Positions 60,885 through 64,000 of a stretch of DNA of 64,000 nucleotides are shown in pieces. The DNA lies in assembly GCF_014649995.1 (NCBI RefSeq), contig NZ_BMUC01000006.1:103601-167600 (forward strand), given 5' to 3'. The position numbers and the translations under genes were made by a program. The DNA comes from Streptomyces griseoflavus (lineage in GTDB: Bacteria; Actinomycetota; Actinomycetes; Streptomycetales; Streptomycetaceae). Under the pieces are notes generated by a model. That model worked only from the letters and a program-made list of their open reading frames with translations, had not been told where the DNA came from and did not search any database. The first letter of the stretch is position 1. Every line of letters starts with the position of its first letter.

Positions 60885-61774
60885 TACGCGGCTCCCTCCG
60901 TGGTGCGGCGGGCGCCGCGGTAGGACTCCCAGGTCCAGGTCAGGGTGCGGCGGGCCATGACCCCCACCGCGTGGCGCCGGTAGCCCGCGGTGCCGCGCAC
61001 GTCGTCGATCGGGCTGCAGGCGGCGGCGCACAGGTCGGCGAACCGTCCGGCCAGGGACGGCGTGATGATCTTCCCGTTGTCCCAGAAGCCGCCCTCCTCC
61101 AGGGCCGCTTCCAGGAACTCCTCGGCGGTCCGCGCCCGGACGGGCGTGGGGGCGGCGGAGCCGATCCCCGTGCGTACCGTCCGGGTCTCCGGGTGGAGGG
61201 CGAGGCCGAAGGCGCACACGGCGATGACCATGGCGTTGCGGGTGCCGACCTTGGAGTACTGCTGCGGGCCCCCCGCCTTCTCGATGTGGACGGCGCGGAT
61301 CAGTTCGTCGGGCGCCAGCGCGTTGCGCTTCACGCCCGTGTAGAACGCGTCGATCGGAATGCGGCGCGACCCGCGCACCGACTCGGCCTCGACCTCGGCA
61401 CCGGCCGCGAGCAGCGCCGGGTGGGCGTCCCCGGCCGGGGAGGAGGTGCCGAGGTTGCCGCCGACGCCGCCGCGGTTGCGGATCTGCGGGGAGGCCACCG
61501 TGTGCGCGGCGAGGGCGAGCCCCGGCAGCTCGGTGCGCAGGTGCTCCATGATCCGGGAGTAGGGCACCGAGGCGCCGAGCCGTACGCTGTCCTCGCCGAC
61601 CTCCCACTCCTCCAGGTCGCCGATGCGGTTCAGGTCCATCAGGTGCTCGGGCCGGCGGTGGTCGAAGTTGATCTCGACCATCACGTCGGTGCCGCCCGCG
61701 ATCGGCACGGCGGCGGGGTGCTCGGCCTTCGCGGCGAGCGCCTCCTCCCAGCTGGCGGGGCGCAGGAAGTCCAT
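60884..61774 (-). CDS. pucC: Xanthine dehydrogenase, FAD-binding subunit
   Basis: A 296-residue subunit of the CO-dehydrogenase flavoprotein type that passes electrons from the FeS clusters to NAD+. Family landmarks are MDFLRPASWEEALAAKAEHPAAVPIAGGTDVM (FAD pyrophosphate-binding loop GGTD) and the RNRGGVGGNLGTSSPAGD motif near 110, which contacts FAD. It is the first gene of the operon pucC-pucE-pucD-xdhC. The ATG is at 61774; a weak purine-rich site lies upstream. Confidence 0.95.
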   Translation of the reverse strand: MDFLRPASWEEALAAKAEHPAAVPIAGGTDVMVEINFDHRRPEHLMDLNRIGDLEEWEVGEDSVRLGASVPYSRIMEHLRTELPGLALAAHTVASPQIRNRGGVGGNLGTSSPAGDAHPALLAAGAEVEAESVRGSRRIPIDAFYTGVKRNALAPDELIRAVHIEKAGGPQQYSKVGTRNAMVIAVCAFGLALHPETRTVRTGIGSAAPTPVRARTAEEFLEAALEEGGFWDNGKIITPSLAGRFADLCAAACSPIDDVRGTAGYRRHAVGVMARRTLTWTWESYRGARRTTEGAA

Positions 61775-62116
61775 GACCGGCTCTCTTCCTCATCGGGTGG
61801 ATGTCCGGATCGAGCCCATCCGTGTGCGGCGGTCCCGGCTCGTTCATGCGGTCTTCACGCGGAGTGGCCCCAGTACACCGCCGTGTGCTCCGCATGGGTC
61901 AGTCACGGAAACCATGAAGGAGTTGGCTGGCCAGCACAGGCATCTTGTAGATTCATATGAATGGAGGCCTTCCGTAACCTCCGCACCTTCCTCCCGAAAC
62001 AGAGGACACGGTCCGAGGACCGGCCGGCACCCCGGATCAGCCAGGCCGAGGGCCCCACCGGAAGATCCCCCCACGGTTCTTCACAGACATCGAGACAGAG
62101 AACGGCGGCGACGAGA
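61775..62116. promoter_or_regulatory. Divergent promoter region of the xanthine dehydrogenase operon and PucR gene
   Basis: This 342-base gap contains TTGGCT (61923-61928), a 19-base spacer and TAGATT (61948-61953) facing PucR, overlapped by the 12-bp palindrome ATTCATATGAAT (61951-61962). I see no AllR-type site here. A 52-codon in-frame extension of PucR (61961-62116) has poor codon composition and is more likely leader. Confidence 0.55.
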
Positions 62117-63820
62117 ATGCGGCTGCGCGCACTGCTGGACACCGACGCGCTGGGCCTGAAGCTGCTCGGCGGCGAGGAGGAGCTGGACCGCGGTGTGCGG
62201 GGCGTGATGACCACCGACCTGAGGGACCCCAGCCGCTACCTCTCCGGCGGGGAGCTGGTGCTCACGGGTCTGGCCTGGCGCCGGGACGCCGCCGACTCCG
62301 AGCCGTTCGTACGGCTGCTGGTGCAGGCCGGGGTGGCCGCGCTCGCGGCCGGCACGGCCGAACTGGGCCACGTGCCGGAGGACCTGGTGACGGCCTGCGC
62401 CCGGCACCGGCTGCCGCTGTTCGCGGTGCACGAGTCGGTGGCCTTCGCGACCGTCACCGAGCACGTCGTGCGGCAGGTCTCCGGCGAGCGCGCCGGGGAT
62501 CTCGCGGCCGTCGTGGACCGGCACCGCAGGATGATGACGTCCGGCCCGGCGGGCGGCGGCCCCGACGTGGTGCTCGACCTGCTCGGCTCCGACCTGGACC
62601 TGCGGGCCTGGCTGCTGTCGCCCACCGGCCGGCTGATCGCGGGATCGAGGGCCGCCGGGGCGACGGCGGACGGGCCGACGCTGCCCGCCGAGGTGTGCGC
62701 GCGGCTCGCCGCGGAGCAGCTCACCGCCACCCGCACCGGCCGGCTCGGACCCCACCGGGTGACGCAGGGGCAGACGACGTACAGCGTGTTCCCCGTGCGG
62801 GGCAGCGGGCGCTCCGCGGCGGACGCGCGGGACACGCGCGGGAGCATGCTGTCCGACTGGCTGCTGGCCGTCGAGGCGGACGCCGGGGACTGGGCCGAGG
62901 AACGGCTGGACCTGCTGCACGGCGTCACCCAGCTGATCGCCGTGGAACGGGACCGCCGGGACGCGGCACGCACGGTGAGACGCCGGCTCGCGCAGGAGGT
63001 GCTGGAACTGGTCCAGGCGGGCGCCGCGCCCGCCGAGATCGCGGCGCGGCTGCGGGTGGCCGCGCCGGTGCTGCTGCCCGGGCTCGGAACCGCGCCGCAC
63101 TGGCAGGTCGTGGTGGCCCACGTCGACTGGGACGGCGGCGAGGCCGAGGAGGGCGGGAGCGACGGCGGCCCGGTGGCGCAGGCACTGCTGGAGGAGATTC
63201 TGGTCGACCCGGCGTCGACGGGGACCGAGCACGCCGACCGCATCGCGGTGGCGCACACCGGGGACGAGGCGGTCGCGCTGGTACCGCTCCCCGCGGTGAC
63301 CGGCGACGACGACCACCCCGGCACGGGGGTCCTCGCCGAGACACTGCTGGAATCGGTGCGCGACCCGCTCACGGCCGGCCTGGACGGCGACGGCCGGCTC
63401 ACCCTCGGCGTCTCCGCCGCCGTGCACTCCGCGGAGGGGCTGCGCGGCGCACTGGAGGAGGCACGGCACGCCCGGCGCGTGGCCGCGGCCCGCCCGGGCC
63501 GGGTCTGCGCGGCCGGCCACCAGGAACTCGCCTCGCACGTCCTGCTGCTCCCCTTCGTCCCCGACGACGTGCGCCGCGCCTTCACCGCCCGGCTCCTGGA
63601 CCCCCTGCGCGCGTACGACCGCCGGCACCGCGCCGAGCTGATCCCCACCCTGGAGGCGTTCCTCGACTGCGACGGCTCCTGGACCCGCTGCGCCTCCCGT
63701 CTCCACCTGCACGTCAACACGCTGCGCTACCGCGTCGGCCGAATCGAGCAGTTGACGGGCCGTGACCTCTCCCGGCTGGAGGACAAGCTGGACTTCTTCC
63801 TTGCCCTGCGCATGAGTTGA
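62117..63820 (+). CDS. PucR-family regulator
   Basis: A 567-residue regulator with the N-terminal PucR ligand-sensing domain (MRLRALLDTDALGLKLLGGEEEL..., about 1-190) and a C-terminal helix-turn-helix of the PucR_2/CdaR type (about 510-560, DCDGSWTRCASRLHLHVNTLRYRVGRIEQL). B. subtilis PucR controls purine catabolism and senses allantoin-related compounds. Divergent from pucC, so control of xanthine dehydrogenase is expected. An alternative start at 61961 would add 52 residues and could be leaderless, but the added codons look non-coding. Confidence 0.87.
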   Translation: MRLRALLDTDALGLKLLGGEEELDRGVRGVMTTDLRDPSRYLSGGELVLTGLAWRRDAADSEPFVRLLVQAGVAALAAGTAELGHVPEDLVTACARHRLPLFAVHESVAFATVTEHVVRQVSGERAGDLAAVVDRHRRMMTSGPAGGGPDVVLDLLGSDLDLRAWLLSPTGRLIAGSRAAGATADGPTLPAEVCARLAAEQLTATRTGRLGPHRVTQGQTTYSVFPVRGSGRSAADARDTRGSMLSDWLLAVEADAGDWAEERLDLLHGVTQLIAVERDRRDAARTVRRRLAQEVLELVQAGAAPAEIAARLRVAAPVLLPGLGTAPHWQVVVAHVDWDGGEAEEGGSDGGPVAQALLEEILVDPASTGTEHADRIAVAHTGDEAVALVPLPAVTGDDDHPGTGVLAETLLESVRDPLTAGLDGDGRLTLGVSAAVHSAEGLRGALEEARHARRVAAARPGRVCAAGHQELASHVLLLPFVPDDVRRAFTARLLDPLRAYDRRHRAELIPTLEAFLDCDGSWTRCASRLHLHVNTLRYRVGRIEQLTGRDLSRLEDKLDFFLALRMS

Positions 63821-63867
63821 GCCGATGACCACGCGTCCGGGCGGTTCGGACACGCGGCGCGCGACTT

Positions 63868-63883
63868 TGTGAAATCCTTCACC
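63868..63883 (+). promoter_or_regulatory. Rex-like operator before the gene at the right edge
   Basis: TGTGAAATCCTTCACC matches the Rex pattern TGTGAA-N4-TTCACA at 11 of 12 defined bases. It lies 83 bases upstream of the GTG at 63966. Confidence 0.35.
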
Positions 63884-63965
63884 CACCCTCTTGGCCGGGC
63901 CGTGTGGTTCGTGCTGAGATGCGGCCACCACTCAACAGCTCGATGGCGTGCTCGGGGAGGGCAAC

Positions 63966-64000
63966 GTGGCGCATACCGCCATGTCCGGTGACGGAACGAC
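63966..64000 (+). CDS. Start of a gene running off the right edge (partial)
   Basis: GTG at 63966 follows a GGGGAGGG site by 7 bases, and the visible 11 codons (VAHTAMSGDGT...) read open to the end of the window. Too little is present to identify the product. A Rex-like palindrome lies upstream, which would suggest a redox-related or transport gene if it is functional. Confidence 0.5.
   Translation, partial: MAHTAMSGDGT

Noticed and set aside
61961-62116. N-terminal extension of the PucR protein
   Set aside because: Codon use (several AGA, ACA, TCA) is unlike the rest of the gene and the usual family start is at 62117, though a leaderless start cannot be excluded.

Overview
The window is high-GC DNA (third codon positions almost always G or C) with many GTG starts, AGGAGG-like ribosome binding sites, four-base gene overlaps, secreted proteins and many paired regulators. 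Family content and gene order fit a chromosomal segment of a Streptomyces or close relative. I see no tRNA, rRNA, insertion sequence, prophage or CRISPR array. About 61 protein genes are called; the first and last run off the window.

Layout. 0-7.6 kb: probable SWIM-type partner (partial), SNF2 helicase, a one-pass membrane protein, a ROK sugar kinase, a GntR/HutC repressor and a divergent inositol-dehydrogenase-like gene. One 12-bp palindrome occurs before the kinase and again between the repressor and the dehydrogenase. 7.6-12.6 kb: a NarL-type two-component pair, a universal stress protein, a RibD/DHFR-like reductase and an SDR. 12.6-19.2 kb: allantoin module (allantoicase, allantoinase, AllR-like IclR repressor, MobA-like transferase, malate synthase). 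19.2-32.4 kb: orphan HipA-like kinase, TerC, two divergent NIS siderophore synthetases, a von Willebrand A protein with a membrane partner, an HxlR/aminotransferase pair, and two secreted peptidoglycan hydrolases. 32.4-38.6 kb: a TipA-like MerR regulator coupled to a macrolide-type glycosyltransferase, then the urate operon (uraD, uraH, uricase, 8-oxoguanine/guanine-type deaminase) with an HTH protein and a small thiamine-binding-like protein upstream. 38.8-47.6 kb: small conserved proteins, a GNAT, an acyl-CoA synthetase divergent from a large LuxR regulator, and an AlkZ-like protein. 47.8-56.6 kb: a pyruvyltransferase-like gene and a six-gene, fully overlapping glycosyltransferase operon (three GT2, two GT9, one GmhB-like phosphatase), then a polysaccharide deacetylase lipoprotein. 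56.7-63.8 kb: xanthine dehydrogenase (XdhC, Mo, FeS and FAD subunits) with a divergent PucR-family regulator. A partial gene starts at the right edge.

The main theme is purine catabolism in three separated loci: xanthine to urate (right), urate to allantoin (middle), allantoin to ureidoglycolate and glyoxylate to malate (left). The same TCAAC-N5-GTTGA palindrome lies before allB, aceB and uraD, so one AllR-type repressor probably links the left and middle loci. The xanthine dehydrogenase locus lacks it and has its own palindrome next to the PucR gene. No ureidoglycolate lyase or glyoxylate carboligase is visible.

The least explained parts are the divergent NIS synthetase pair with no accessory genes, the GT9/GmhB operon that resembles heptose-transfer machinery in a Gram-positive setting, and a TIGR04222-like protein with a Gly/Cys-rich tail. 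All assignments come from reading the sequence; no database search was run.
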